DNA of 64,000 nt from Cyclospora cayetanensis (taxonomy: Eukaryota > Apicomplexa > Conoidasida > Eucoccidiorida > Eimeriidae): contig NW_020312105.1 in NCBI RefSeq assembly GCF_002999335.1, positions 28,263 through 92,262 on the forward strand. Reading direction: 5' to 3'. The position numbers were made by a program, and so were the translations under genes. A model generated the notes under the pieces. It had not been told where the DNA came from and made no database searches. It saw nothing but the letters and a program-made list of their open reading frames with translations. Every line of letters begins with the position of its first letter. Positions within the stretch are counted from its first letter, which is position 1. Positions 24,504 through 37,300 of the stretch are shown piece after piece.

Positions 24504-27108
24504 ATGTTCGTCCCCGTGCCATACAGTCGCCCCGATGGAGCAGCCTTGCCCCCTGGCGCCACTTTGGTGCCGGGGGCCTTTCCGCCGATGGCAGGGGCCC
24601 CCCCAGGGGCCCCCTTGGGCCCTGTGCCGCTTGTGCTTGCTCCCGGATTCGCCCCTGGAGGTCCAGGTATGCCCCCCCCCATCCTCGAGAGAGAGCCTGT
24701 TGACGTCTGCAAGCTTTTCGTGGGGGGCCTTAACCCGAGCACAACCGAAGCGGAACTGGAGGACTACTTCAAACAATACGGCGCGGTAAGGCCAAAAAAC
24801 AAGAGCTAGAGGAGGAGCTCCGCCTTCTTGCCACCACAGACACAAATCCTTACAGGCCTGCTGCCTGAAGGGGCTGCTGAGGCGTTCGTTCGCACGCACT
24901 GCCACACATCAGCAGCGCTAGTTTCGAACGTGCAGCACATATTCCGGCCGCGGAGCCCTCTGCTTCGTCGTCTGCATGGCGAGGGCACACCACCCCTCCC
25001 CGCATCGGAGCTCATGGCTGGCTTCCCTCTCATCTTTCCCTCCCTTCCTTCCCTCTTCTTTTTGGGAGCTTTAGGTGTTCGGGCCTTTCTGAGATCTGTG
25101 CAGGTGCGCAGTGCCGTCGTTATGTTTGACAAGAAGTTCAATCGGAGCCGCTGTTTTGGCTTTGTTACATTCAACACCGAGAAAGAAACCCTCCGAGCAT
25201 ACTGCATGGGGCCCCATACCATTGGTGGGAACGAGGTGCGTGCAGACAGGAAAAGAGGGTGGACAGGGTCGAAGATCGGAGTCATTTCCTGCTGTGGCGC
25301 TGTTGCATTGCGCACAGGGGTCTCTCGCCCCTCGGCCGTTTATTGCGTGTGTCATTTTTGCAGAGGCGTGCGTGTGATGCTGCCTTTTTTGCGTGTGTCA
25401 GGTCGAGCTGCGCAGAGCAGTGCCACGTACGACGTTCTACCCGGGATCAAGAGGGCCCATTGGCTTGCCGCCACGCGGGGGGGGGCCCCCGGGGGGTTCC
25501 TCGCCGCAGCGGCAGGAAGGCGCAGGCACCACGGAAGGAGGGGCAGCAGCAGCAGCTGCTGCTGCGCCAGGAGCTGTAGTCCCTTCTTCAGCACCTCCCT
25601 CGGACGATCCCGAAGAAAAGGAGTGCAAGGTCTTTATTGGAGGCATCCCCCCTACAATGACGACAGGTGGGCGCTTGGAAGCTTGGATGTGGGGTTGGAG
25701 GCTGAGTTGTGTGCAGCTCCTCCGCTCACACGTAGTAGAAGTAGCGCGCGCGACGGAATTCTTGTCGCCCTCAGAGCGAGCCTCTGGAGAGTGGCGTGCT
25801 GTCTTTTGCGCAGAAGACATCCATGCCTTCTTTTCAAAGAGGTTTGGAATGGTCAGACGCGTTGATTTCTTCTACGATAAGATGACGGGAAGAATGCGGG
25901 GCTTTGGCTTCCTAGTCTTCTCCTTCCCGCACTCTGCCAAGATGGCCGTCGGGCACCACCAACTCGGAGACGTCGTGATCGAGGTCAAGAAGGCGGTCGA
26001 TAAGTGAGTTCTCGTGCCTCTTCCTGCAAGGCGAAAGAGGGGGAAAGGCCTTTATGTGGCCTCGAAGCGGCGGCGCTTGCGTGCAGCCTCTTACGTCTCC
26101 GCTTCGGCATTTTCCAGTGGGGGTTGTGCGCCTTGTCCACTGGCCATGGCTTTGTTTGCTTGCGAGTTTTTGCCGTGTACAAGGGGCGGGGGAGTGACAG
26201 GAAGGGAGGAGGGAGTGACAGGAAGGGAGGAGGGAGTGACAGGGAAGGGAGGAGGGAGTGACAGGGAAGGGAGGGGCAGGGGGGTCACTCGCTCGGCGCC
26301 TCCTAGATGTGTGTGTGGCGTGTGTTGGGTCGTGGGAAGTTGTAGGTGAGAAAGGTTTCTTGCCAGGAGGGTGCTTTCGCGTGTTCGCGGAACTGCCTAG
26401 ACTCTGCGCTTTTGCGGGGGGTTTTCTTGTCGTGCGGTGCAGAGAGGAAATGAAGAACCAAAAAGAAGCCGAGGCAGCTAGCGGAGGCGGGAGACCCCGT
26501 AAGTCCTTTTCGTTGTTGATTGTAGGACTGCCACGCGTATCTTTTCTCAGTTTAAACGCGCACACCCTCCGTGCAGAGCGGCAGGTTTCCTGGCATTTTA
26601 GCGCAGTGCTTCGTGTAGAAGCTGCGTGGAATGTGCAGCTCCCCGACGGCCTCCTCCTGGCGCTCAAGGCGGGATGATGATGAGATCCATGCGGCCTGCC
26701 ATGGAATTCGTTCCATTTGAGATGGCTATGCACCCCGTTGCGGCTGCAGGGGGCCCCGGACGAGGCCCTCTTCAAGATCCCTATTCAGTATTCCCGCATG
26801 CAGCGGTTGCCGCTGCGCCTGCAGCGGTTGCTGCTGCGCCGGCAGCCGCCGCAGCAGTAGCGCCGAGCGCTTACGGCGGAGCCTACTATCCCGTAGCAGA
26901 GCCTCAGCAGCAGCTTGCGTATGCAGGGGCCTCCGGAGGAATGTATGTTCCCCAAGGATACGGCTACGTGGTTGCAGGGGGTGCCCAGGATGTCTACGCG
27001 CACCAACCCGGCGCGACAGAACAGCCTCAAATCGCAGATCCGTACGATGTGCAGGGAGCCATGAGGGCACGGGTGGCGAAGGCTCAGCCAAGATCCCAGC
27101 CATACTAA
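24504..27108 (+). CDS. Tandem-RRM RNA-binding protein (DAZAP1/Musashi/hnRNP A type)
   Basis: Six exons join in phase: 24504-24785, 25104-25235, 25402-25666, 25814-26003, 26443-26498 and 26639-27108, giving about 464 residues. An N-terminal P/G/A-rich segment is followed by RRM1 from about residue 69 (RNP2 KLFVGGL, RNP1 RCFGFVTF). A G/P/A-rich linker leads to RRM2 from about residue 213 (RNP2 KVFIGGI, RNP1 RGFGFLVF). The C-terminal tail is rich in A, Y, G and Q with no fold. Each RRM is split by introns; the acceptors are strong and phases agree throughout. Two RRMs with a low-complexity Y/G/Q tail is the layout of hnRNP A/B, DAZAP1 and Musashi proteins, which bind mRNA and act in splicing, stability or translation. 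Which of these it represents cannot be told from motifs. Confidence 0.9.
26189..26276. repeat. 21-bp purine-rich minisatellite in an RRM-gene intron
   Basis: About four copies of a 21-base unit (GGGAGTGACAGGAAGGGAGG plus one base), with small differences between copies, lie in the intron between exons 4 and 5. Confidence 0.9.
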
Positions 27109-30100
27109 GTGCAGTCATAGCAGAAGAAGCGCAGTCGACAATACGACGAGAGTGGAAGATCATCGAGGGGCACCCCTCGTTCCCATGGTAGGGCTGTTCT
27201 ATCTCACCGGTTATCTGCAGAGCTTTCACCCGCTGCAATAGCAAAGATACCAGCAGTAGTGGCTTCAGCAGCTGCATAGTAGCGGCAGCAGCAGCGGCAT
27301 CAGTAAGGCTGAGCTTGAAGCTATGAATAAAGATACATATATATATATATAAAGAGGGGAGAAAGAATAAGAGCGGACAGGAAGATCGGTTGTAGGAGTA
27401 GCGACAGCTTTAGACTCAGGAAGCCCCCACTAGGCCAGCGAAGGAGGTTCTATACAAACACATATATCCACTTATCTACCGCTGCAAGATGCAGCGTATT
27501 CTAAGTTGAGGCAGAGAAGAGGCACCGGCGGGAGAGGCGGCGATGGCAGGCAGTATATGCTGCTGCCGTAATAGGCAGGAGCGAGGCAGATGGTGGCAGC
27601 AGCAGCAGCAGCAAAGCACCAGCAGCAGCTCAGGACCATCATCAGCAGTAGCAAGTGCTTTACCCTAGGATGTTGTTCACTGCTCAGCGAGGGAGTGTCA
27701 GCAGCTGCAGCGGCGCTACCTTGAGTTGTTGCTGGAGTAGTGAGTGATACTTGGCGGGAAGTTAGAATACAGTTGTGTATCACGCACCCATGTGTTTGCA
27801 CCTATTGCAACCCTCAGAGGGCAATTACCCGAGCAGCATTATGAGGGGCACTGGGCGAAAAGCCCTCACCTTCCCTGAGGTTTTTGTATACGCGAGGAGA
27901 TGATCTGTACTAGCTGAGTGGTATTAGAGGCCCTGCAGGGTCCTGTGCTTAGGGTCAGACTCAGACCGACAGCTTCTTTATGCTTCGCTTTGCTAGGAAT
28001 AGCACACGGACGCCCTTGGGGTCCTTTGTATGCAGCGCATGCAGGGCCCTCTGGGGAAGCAGGCAGCAGTGTTAGTCACTCGACACCATTAGAGAATACA
28101 GCAGATAGAAGTGGCAGCTAGTCAGTAATGGGTAGATTTGGGCCGGTTTGGTGCCCTGCACAGCATCCCTTTGGTTCCTCTGTGTACGGATTGGGGGCTT
28201 AATGCAAATGTTAGTGTTTTAGGTCTTGGAAGAAGTCACTCTAATGTAGGGTAGAGGGGCTCTTAAAGGCCTACCCGTAGGTGCCACACGTTGCCAGGCT
28301 AGGAGCACCCATGAGGGCTTATGGCGTGCAAGGCGGTATTTGGTCGAGGGGCTGCGGGTGGGTGTTGGAATTTTGTTGACAGTTTACAGTGTGCATTAGT
28401 GCAAACTATGCTGTCCAGTGTTCCGGGGTGGCTAGGACGCCAAGTGTAGGGTTCTCCGAGGCTTAGGTGAAGTTGGGGTTAGGCCGAGGTTGCGGCTTTT
28501 TGACAGTGAGGCACCAGCCTGTGGCCGCCTGGTAAACTCCGAAGCAAAGTTGGTTCACATGGTGCATAGGGGGCTGACTTGCACCCGTATTCTCTAGTTC
28601 ATGTGGCTGGGGTTGTTGCAGTTGCGGTTGGCAGAACCGACAAGTGGATTTTAGGCGTGCACTGCTCAGGGTCTCATAGGGCCCTGCTTGGGCCGTGGGG
28701 GCCTCTTCATTACATCAGCCTACGGGAACTGGGTACCCCTTTACTTCCCCGCGTCCATCGTTAAAATAGAAAGGCCGTGCTTTTGCAGTGCAGAGACGGC
28801 TGAGGGTTCTAGACGCAGGGACGAATGGGTGCAGGGTAAACGGAAGAGGCAATAGCGATGCTATGCTTTCGTCGGCTTCGTAGCTGCTCCAGATGGGGTT
28901 GACCATCTCCTGTAGGTTGGGGATGTGGCCCTTGGAATTGAAGGCGCAACACAGAAGGCGTGCGCTCATGTTGGAGGTGTTCGTACCTGGCCCTGTGCTG
29001 CGCTGTCTCTGCAGGCGGCCCATTGACAATGGCGCCCTACTGTTATGTGCCTATTTGTTTTACTCCCTTGCTTCTATGTAATTGTTCTTCCTACGCAGTT
29101 TGTGCTTCCTTGCCGTCTTCGATGCTTGCTACGTATTTGCCACTTTCTTTGCGCTCCACTGATGTCTAGTGCGTTGAACGCCGTCGCTGGCGATGCCTTG
29201 TATTGGCACTGTTTAAAGATCTAAGCTCAGCAGCTTACTTCAGTTTTATGGCTCTTCTGGTGCTACATTCATTCCCCCTTGTCCCCTCGTAAGGGCTTCT
29301 GTGTGGCCTTGTTCTCCGCACGTGCGGAAGGTTTTTCTGCAAGCTCGTTGTCTCAGCGTGAAAGAAGGATCGTGGCGCGGGTGGGTACCGTGCCTGTGCA
29401 TCTCAATCATTCTGTTGCATGCTTAAAATGTTAAGACTGAGCAAGGTATGTAAGCGTACGGAAAAGAGAGCCCTGGAGCTGTCAAAGGGGCTATGTCTAT
29501 CCCACTCACAAGCGGCACTCTGCCCACCGTCATTCCCCCGAGATTATTGGCGGTGCCCTTCCCATCTCGTGGCGCCTTCCATTCAACGTATGGCGACGCC
29601 TGTATGGGAACAGAATATACCAAATGCTAAAATCGAATTTCCCATTAGGAAATCCTATTTAGTGAGAGGGCAGGTGTAGCATTGGAGGCTTCCATTCTCT
29701 CCACCATAGCTCTACACCCTTCGTGTCCACGAGGTCCTGTCAGGAGTAGTATTATGCCGACCCCTACCTCACTCGCCTTCTTCTGGGCATTCTTTCACTA
29801 GCCGTTCATTCTCACGGCTTTGAGGTCCCTCTTGCTGTAACCAGGTCCCATTCAGGGTGATGGCTGCACGAGGGCTTCTCTGCTTATGAAGGGGCGGCTC
29901 ACACGCAAGGTAGGCTGCCTCCTCCCCATCTTTCGATGGCTTGAATGTATCATAAAATATTAGACACTCTTCCATAGGACCATGGGCAGGGGGCCTCGCC
30001 TGGACCGTTTGCAGACTCAAGGGCACCCCCCTTTCGTGCCCTATCGCCACCGATCCCAACAAATATGCAGACACCCTCTCAAAGAGGGCAAGAAAATGCG

Positions 30101-30227
30101 TGTGTGGTACTGTTATCGGCTGCTTTGTGCTCTACCAATACTCCAACCCGAGCTTTTAGCTTCCTTATGACGGGAATGGAAGAAAGACAGGGGTGTAGCG
30201 TTAATTTCTGCTTTTGGCACGCGCCGT
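27109..30227. other. 3-kb stretch without a supportable gene
   Basis: Between the convergent RRM gene and the minus-strand coiled-coil gene. AATAAA occurs at 27326, followed by an (AT)n run to 27350, about 220 bases past the RRM stop; it could mark that gene's 3' end. CAG-type triplets occur near 27600. From 27.9 to 30.0 kb the sequence is unrepetitive with no coding signal. A minus-strand frame at 30074-29769 has a somewhat protein-like composition (MEECLIFYDTFKPSKDGEEA) but no splice or start context. Confidence 0.5.
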
Positions 30228-33200
30228 TTAGGAGACATAGGGCTTGTTGCTGCCGACACCCTGCTCCCGAAGGAATCGATCGATCGATACAAACCTCTGC
30301 TGCTGATGTTGCTTTTGTTCGTGAGTAAGGTGAAGAGCCATGCAGCTGAGCTCCCCCCTCTGTACCTTCATCAGCAACTTGGTGCGTCCATAAAAGTAGA
30401 CGCCACTGCGTATGCGACGGAAAAGCGTCGGTTCCAAGCCGTTCGTTTCGAGGTATTGTGCCAAGAGGCCGTCCACTGTCAGAGGCTGACGACAAAAGGC
30501 AATTAGCAACATCACAGGCACACCGAGGAAATGCATAACCTAGCAAATATTCAATGCGAATGCAGCATGCATCCATACATGGCAGTCAGAGAGGCATAAA
30601 GAAGTAAGCTGTCAAATCGGTTCTCTGCGGCATCGAGACAGAGTGAGGGAGAGGCACGGGAATCAGAAAGCTTCGAAACCCTCAGGAAGCCCACGAAGAT
30701 GTGGAGGGCCAGCAGGATACTTGACACTAATTCTAAGCAGGGGAAAAGGTGTGTATTACTTTCATATGTACTGAAGGAGCACCTCATCCAAGCATCCGTT
30801 TTCTCTATCCCCTAAGCTGCTTTGTTCCTCTGCCTGCCCCTCCCCCAGTGTCTGATATTCGTAGTGTGCACCCTTGTGTGTGACTGGGTGTGCACTCCTA
30901 TCCTCTTACATAGCCTTTGGGCGTATCACTTCCTTTCTACATGAGAACCCCTGACCTAGGTGTGCATCTGCATACCTTTGCCTTTTCATCCGAGCATTGC
31001 CTACTGGTCTCTTTTGTAGAGTTGCCAGCGTGGCGAGCTGTGAGCTGTTGACTGTCACGGGATGCAAAGCTCTCCAGCTTTCTCTCCGCATATGAAGTCT
31101 GTCGCGAGCTGCTTCCGCCCTGCGAGAAGTGGCCCCCTGCTGCAGCCACACCAGCTGCGGCTGCTGCATGTCGTCGGCGCTGCTCCCTCGCTTCCTGATG
31201 TTCCATTAGCTGCTGATGCAGCTGTGCTATGCGTTGCTCCTGTATCAAGATTTGCTGCCGCAGGCTTTCCCTGTCTGCTTGTTGGAAAATCTCACCCGTA
31301 GGATACTCTGTTGCAACACAAGCAAGCGCCAATCTAGCTATGAACTCTTGCGGCTATGCGTCTCGTTTTAGGATTCGTGTTTGTTTGTAGCCAGTGATAC
31401 CGCACCACGCAGACAATGGGGGAACCCCAGCAGACGTCCGGTTACGGAGCTTCACTGTATGGGTGGAGGGAGCGGCCTCAGTTTAACAGCCAGTGCTGTC
31501 TACTATTTTAAGCAGAAAGGGCAGCAAGAACAGCGAAATACTATGCTTACGCGTGCCACGGGGACATGGACTTACCGTATAGCTGCTCCTCCGAGTTGTT
31601 CCAGGCTTCTTGGTGTGTGTACTGCATGTGCTGTTGCATCATCATGCCTTGCTGCGGCTGTTGCTGTTCTATTTGTTGTTGCTGCTGTTGCTGTAGCACA
31701 TGCTGCTCTCTCCACATGGCCGCCTCGCGTTCGCGCTGCTCCCTGATCTGTGCAGGAGAGGGTCCCGCCAAACAAAGCAGCTGGGATACATCCATGTCTT
31801 GCAGCTGCTTACGAGCGTCCTCCTCTTCTTTAGCCCTCTGCTCTGCCTCTCTAGCCAGTCGTTCCCTCTCACTGGCCGCTTCCGCCGCTGCGGCAGCAGC
31901 AGCTGCTGCTGCTGCTGCATCCGCCTGCTGCTTCTGTTTCTCTTGCTCCCTTTTTTTTGTGGACCCCAGCAACTGCGAGACATGCAAGACGCAGACACAG
32001 GTATGATTGGCGCTTAAAGGCACCCAGAGCATCGCGGTGCTTCTTTTCCTTCAGCAGATCACTGCCTGTTGTGCAGCGATACGCAGTGGTGTCACTGGCA
32101 GTGCACTGCAACACCACCACGCCTGAGGCGCCACGCGTTATCCACTAAGCATAGGATAACACGTGATATATACAGACAAAGCGCGCCACGGCGCATGAGT
32201 TTCAGGGAGTAACTGCTTTTGTGTTGAAGGCGAGCAACAGCAGGGATGTGGGGGCCTCTGCTTACTTGCTTGCTGAGGGCGGCGGCCGTCTTGTTTGCGA
32301 CGGAGAAGCAGCCCATCGCTTTAAGAGATCGCGAGAGATCCTCTGCTACTTTGTTGTACAACGGCGCTGAGACAGAAGGAAGGCACAGAGAAGGCAGGGC
32401 ACTTAGGAACATCCAAGGCTGCTGCTAAGGCCCTACAAGCCGCCTTAAGGTCCATTTTGAATGCGGTGTCAGGGATTCCGGTGCGTATACAGCCACGAAC
32501 GTGCCCGCACTCCCCTCTTTCTCTTTCAGCCAATTTCGGCTTTGTACGCCATAGTCCTTTACTCGCGCGTAGGCCCCAGAACTTGCTGTTCTATCCCCCA
32601 GCAGCCCCGAACACCATTCGCCCCCTCCACCAGAGCCTATTTCAGACTCAGTTTGTGGCAGACCTCACCGTCGTGACTGGGAACGGAGATGACAGAGAGA
32701 CCTCCGCTGCCGTTGTTTGTTGGCAGAACGCAGCTCATGCCCGCGAGCGCCGTGCCCGCGGCATCCATGGCACTGCGTACATTGCCGTAGTCCACAGACA
32801 CAGAGTTCGGAGGGGGCCAAGAGACACCTGTTTGAATCGGGCTCAAACCTCTAAGCCGCGTGCCATTACTCATTGTTGCTTCCGTCTGCTGTTGCTGCTC
32901 GGATGATTGACCGTCGAACCCGGCGCAGTTTTTGATCTCTGCTGCCTCCTCTGAGAATATCGGAGCTCCCAGCCGGTGTGTCAGGGCAGCAAGGGTAGGG
33001 GCCTTTGGATTTCGGGATATGCACGGTGGCGCCGATGGCGCTGCGTGAAAGAAGGGAGAGCCAGTGAGTGCAGGGGGGATGTAGGCGCTGCCAACCGCTG
33101 TGATAGCACATCCACAACGGCAGCAGCGGGTGGAAAGTAAAGAAATATACGGGGTTCACACACACATAGATAGCAGGGGTAGGGCTGAGGGGAGGTGGGA

Positions 33201-34233
33201 ACACGCCGAAGAGAAGGGAGGAAAGCAATATACAGAGGAATGTTCGTAGATCTCGGCAAGATAGCGCAACGGCAGGAAAGCCTAAAGGGTCCTGCCTGGT
33301 TCAGAGTGAAGATGTAGCAGAGACAAGGGATGCACATTGATTCCTGCATGCGCATAGGCTCAGAGATACGCCAGTGCAGCTACTTCTCTGCTGCTAAGCT
33401 GTACCTGCTGCCGCGAGGCACTGGGGTGGCCGCACATTGGTGGGGATAAGTCGCCCTGCGGGTTGAGCAGCCATCATAGAGGAGGAATGCTGCACCAGGA
33501 CAGGTAAGCCTGCCTCAATTGCATTGGCGGTGTTCAAAGGCCTGATTTTCTCAGAGACAATAACCTCCTGAGGGTGGGGCCTGCTCTGGTTTAGGAGCGA
33601 GGCTCCAGGTTTCATTTGTTCCTGTGGGTGAAAAACGGAGGAAATCATTGTTGCTGGGTGTAAACCTTGAAACGCGTGTGAGCGAAGGTGTTAAAGGACA
33701 AGGGGCAAGGTGAGCGACCGCCCTGCTGGCTGCAGAAGACAGAGAGGAGCACATATATTCCATTGCTATGCAGGACCGATGTGAGATGCGGCTGGGTAGA
33801 TACACACTCTCACTGGCATCCACACACATGAAAAACCAACGCCTGTAGCCGATAAGACGTGTGCATGTCCTAGGTGCTCATGAGGTGCGCCGCTGTTGAC
33901 CTCCCCTGAGGCACAACAGTGCCCCAGGAGAGAAGAGGCGGAGGGCGTCAGAGTCTGGGCTTACCAAAGAGGGATGGCTTCAAGGGAAGCGAAAATCCGG
34001 ACACCAGAAACTGCAGAGAGTTGCGAGAACACCAGCCGCTGCCCCAGATCATGACTCAACCGGGGGACTGCATCAAAGGCCGGTCTAATGTTTGCCCCTC
34101 CCGCAAATAAGCCGTTGGTGCGCGTGCTTGTGGTGGCGTCCCTAATTTTCACGTGAAAGAGCCTAAAGTCGACCTGGTGGTAAAAAGAAGGCGGATCAGC
34201 AGGATGTGTTCGGTGTGTTTTACAGTCGATACG
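30228..34233 (-). CDS. Q/A-rich coiled-coil protein with a small C-terminal domain, 5' end unresolved
   Basis: Eight exons join in phase: 34233-33965, 33729-33666, 33621-33405, 33040-32669, 32366-32266, 31972-31576, 31307-30976 and 30485-30228, giving at least 669 residues. The first visible exon codes a folded-looking segment (DFRLFHVKIRDATTSTRTNG). The middle is disordered. Exon 6 is a charged coiled coil with a run of Ala and then Gln. Exon 7 is another short coiled coil (RQQILIQEQRIAQLHQQLME). The last exon has LFRRIRSGVYFYGRTKLLMK and FVSIDRFLREQ, a pattern faintly like a GAS2-type microtubule-binding domain. I do not recognise the family. No ATG precedes the first exon in frame; acceptor 34234 is weak, so exons upstream are missing from this model. 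Confidence 0.75.
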
Positions 34234-36433
34234 CTGCGCGTGCCGCAGGGCGGCGGTGAGTCACCGGATGCCGCTGGTACGCTGTGCAGGCTTTTATGGG
34301 AGGGAGAGGACAAGAAGGTTTTTTAAAGGCATTACACAACTTATGTTCTCCTAACTCGCAGAAGGGGTGGTTAGAGGTGGCGTTTCACGCTGCGAGGAAG
34401 AGGCAGCGATCTTCACCGCCGACTACATCGGGCGTCGAGGCCGCCCAGCTACGAGTGAGCGCTTTGCAGCTGGCTGCTGACTGCACGTACAGACAGGCTA
34501 GAAGGGCAACAAAGAATGCTAAATGAGCAGAAACGGGGCACATCGAACCCATGCGCTGTCTGCAAATCTGAGATGTTGTGATTTCTTCGCCCGTGTGTTC
34601 GTTTTCACCTGCAGCCACAGCTGTTGGTGGCAAGGACGCGATTGAATGTCTAACATTCCCTGCCTTCTCTCTTGCGTGTCTCGGAAAATTAAATCGCATA
34701 GGCTTCGGAATATCTCACTACATAGTAACAGGCGCACATATTTCGCAGTACACTCGGAATCAGCCCCTATTCAGATAGCCTCAATACTCCCTCATCGATC
34801 AGCCCCTATGCTACACTGAAATTCATGTTTTTTATTTTGTTTAAAGGCATGCCACATGAGTCGCTCATAATATATCTCCTTTGATAGCACCTTTAAGCTC
34901 TTAGAGGTAAACTCAAGTGTTCGCCGTTTCGGTGTGGAAGTGGCTTTGACTCTACAGTGCCAACTGCAGAGCACATAAAAACGGCATTAGCAATTTAGCA
35001 GGCAGAAGCCGGCATTGAGAAGCGGTGTCAGGGCGAGCCGTTCATCCGTTTTGTGGTGTTTGCCCCTTAATCTGTTATTGGCCAGAAGTTTGCACTTGTT
35101 CTCCTGTGGAAAAGCCAGTTTCATGGCTTCAACCCTCTGAGCACACAGCACTTTTTGCTAAGACTTAAAGACTCTTCAATTTGGATGACCTACTTTACCC
35201 AAATAATCTGTATTGCTTCACTTTCACCGTCGTGTTTCTCTCTGAGAATGCATGGCACCGGCTTACTCTCAGCCAGTGCTCACTTTTTGGATGCTGTCAG
35301 ATGTAGTTGAGCAGACACACGACGTAACAGTAGATAGCACTCGTAAGCTGAATCCTTTGTGGGCATTTCAAATCTAGGGCACGCAGAGCGTGTAGGCAGC
35401 TCTGAGGAGCTCAGTGCCTGCACTGAGTGACCGGACCTAGACGTGTCGCGAGTAGATTCGGCCTTTCATACTCCTTCATTTAGGCAGAGCTTATCTGTAT
35501 TGCCACGAAGACTGTCAATATGGCAATAAGTAGGAAGGCACTTCCCTGTCAATTTAGCTAAATTGCAGTGGGTGTGGAATGCGTCAGGAGATAGTAGTAC
35601 GAGGCTGTGTGCGAGGCCTCCACGACAGGCTTTAGGGCCGCTTCATGGCCTTGCTGCCCGTTTCTTTCCACTAAGACGACTATACGTAGCTCAAGTATGG
35701 GGGCTCCTATAGGCGTCGATCTTTACTAATTTGTGTTCCCCACAACCGCACTAAACAGAGACTTGTTGCAGCAGCCACTAATTGTCTTTAAATGAACAAG
35801 CAGTTGAGGCAACGGGTACAGAATGTGCCTTCATTCGGCTTCTTCGGATCTACTTTAGAAGGTAGCAGTAAGGCCTTTTGGCCTGCAGCGGGCGCTGCCT
35901 CACGGTCTTGCTGCAGGAGCTGCGTACTTTGTAGTGTCTGCTCGCCTGGTGCGTGTCCTCGCCTAACTGAATAACATAAAGGTAAAAATGACGCCTGGAA
36001 ACGCGAATTAAATTGATTGGAGGGTGTAAGAAGCTGCAACGTCTGCGTGGCGTGCAGACAGCCTGAAAGCGTCGACAGAGTGCGGAGTGCGCAGCTATCC
36101 GGAGAAAAGCTGGCGGCCTTTGAGAAGTGGCTGGTATGATTTAAAGTTTATACGGCTCTAAAATCGAAAGGTTTTCCGGTCATCTAGCTCCGGAAAATAT
36201 TCTAAAAGGAAAAGAAGGGACAGCAGGAGGCTCCTCTTTCTGCTGCTGCTGCTGCTGCTGTCCTGCTGCTGTTGCTGCTGGTCGTTTAACAACAGACGAA
36301 GCCCTGCGTGTGGTGCTGCCGTCGCAGCTAGCGGCGTGCCTTCTCTGCGTCCGCCCCTTATCCCCTCAAATCAATCAGAGTGGCAATAAATATGTGGAGT
36401 AGTTGCCTCCTGTCTGCCGTCCTGTTTCGCTGA
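34234..36433. other. Gene-poor stretch; only unresolved 5' sequence of the left gene possible
   Basis: A minus-strand frame near 34540-34385 reads like a signal-peptide segment (MCPVSAHLAFFVALLACLYV). Its donor phase does not fit the next exon, so I do not attach it. From 34.7 to 36.2 kb the DNA is AT-richer, has no triplet repeats and no gene that I can support. Confidence 0.5.
36236..36283. repeat. CTG triplet tract
   Basis: Consecutive CTG units with a TCC break and a TTG variant, outside any supported exon. It marks the change from the repeat-poor block on its left to the repeat-rich AP2 block. Confidence 0.85.
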
Positions 36434-37300
36434 GGTGTGCGACGCCTCAAAACCTATAGCCCCACGGCTGTTCGCCGACGCCTCGTGGTGCTGCGCAGTT
36501 CAATTCATCAATGTGGATGCTCGGCTCCGCCAACATCCCCCAACCTCTGCGGTTCTTTGCTTCGTTCGTCTCTCCTCATTTTTAAACCCTACGCCCCGAA
36601 CTCTGGCAGCCCCTTGCCCCTGCTGCACTGCCTCGTGGACGGCATATACCTCCCCTCCCTTGTAGCTGGCCCTGCCGCGGGCTCCCTTTGTCACATATTA
36701 TTGGAGACCTCGTGCTGCTTCTATATTCTGCACTCAATTTGAGGCTCAAGAGGCCTGGAGGCTCGCGTATTCCGCAAGCTCGCACTCGCAACCTCCCTTG
36801 CCCCGTCTGCCGTTCCTCCGTCCAGCAGTCCGGTATTTGTTTCCAGGGGCCCCTGCCTTCAGGGCCTTGCCCAAGGATCCAGTCTTCGTTCAAGATCGGC
36901 ACGAGGCGTTGGAGAAACGCTGCGCCTTGGAGCGCTTGCCACCCGGTGCCACCTCGGAAACCCCATTGGGAGTCAATCTTTCCCTTGTTCTGCAGACTTT
37001 ACCCCTGAATTAGCGGATAGAGGCCCCACGAGCCCTCCACTCATGGGCTGTACCCACTCGTGGGTGCTGCTGCCCAACAGGTGTGTCCACAGGTTCGCGC
37101 GTTGCACTGCTACCGGAAGCGGCACGCACTGACGACGCCCTAGAGGGAACCTTGCAAAAACAGCGGCTCTCTAAGGCCTCTATTTCTGCCTCGGCCGCTG
37201 CGCCTGCTGCCGTCCCGCCGAGACTTTATAGCCGCGCAGTGATTCCGAACTTTACAGCATCGATAGCAGGCGCAATTCACCTCCACATACATATATCTAT
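36434..37300 (+). other. Possible upstream exons of the AP2 gene or a separate small gene
   Basis: Three plus-strand stretches look coding: near 36590-36715 (PLLHCLVDGIYLPSLVAGPA), 36840-37010 (ALPKDPVFVQDRHEALEKRC, ending LSLVLQTLPL) and 37094-37270 (ALLPEAARTDDALEGTLQKQ). The last two start after plausible acceptors (TTTCCAG and TCCACAG). I could not connect them to each other or to the AP2 frame in phase, so no gene model is given. Confidence 0.35.

Noticed and set aside
24828..25865. 345-codon plus-strand open frame
   Set aside because: It crosses three introns of the RRM gene in a different frame from the RRM motifs; only the spliced model restores RNP1 and RNP2.
25912..26775. 287-codon minus-strand open frame
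   Set aside because: It lies antisense to RRM-gene exons and runs through the intronic minisatellite (repeated LPCHSLLPS-type units). The plus-strand exons agree in phase and carry RRM motifs.
34546..34560. tRNA-like B-box match on the minus strand
   Set aside because: No A box at the right distance and no cloverleaf could be drawn.
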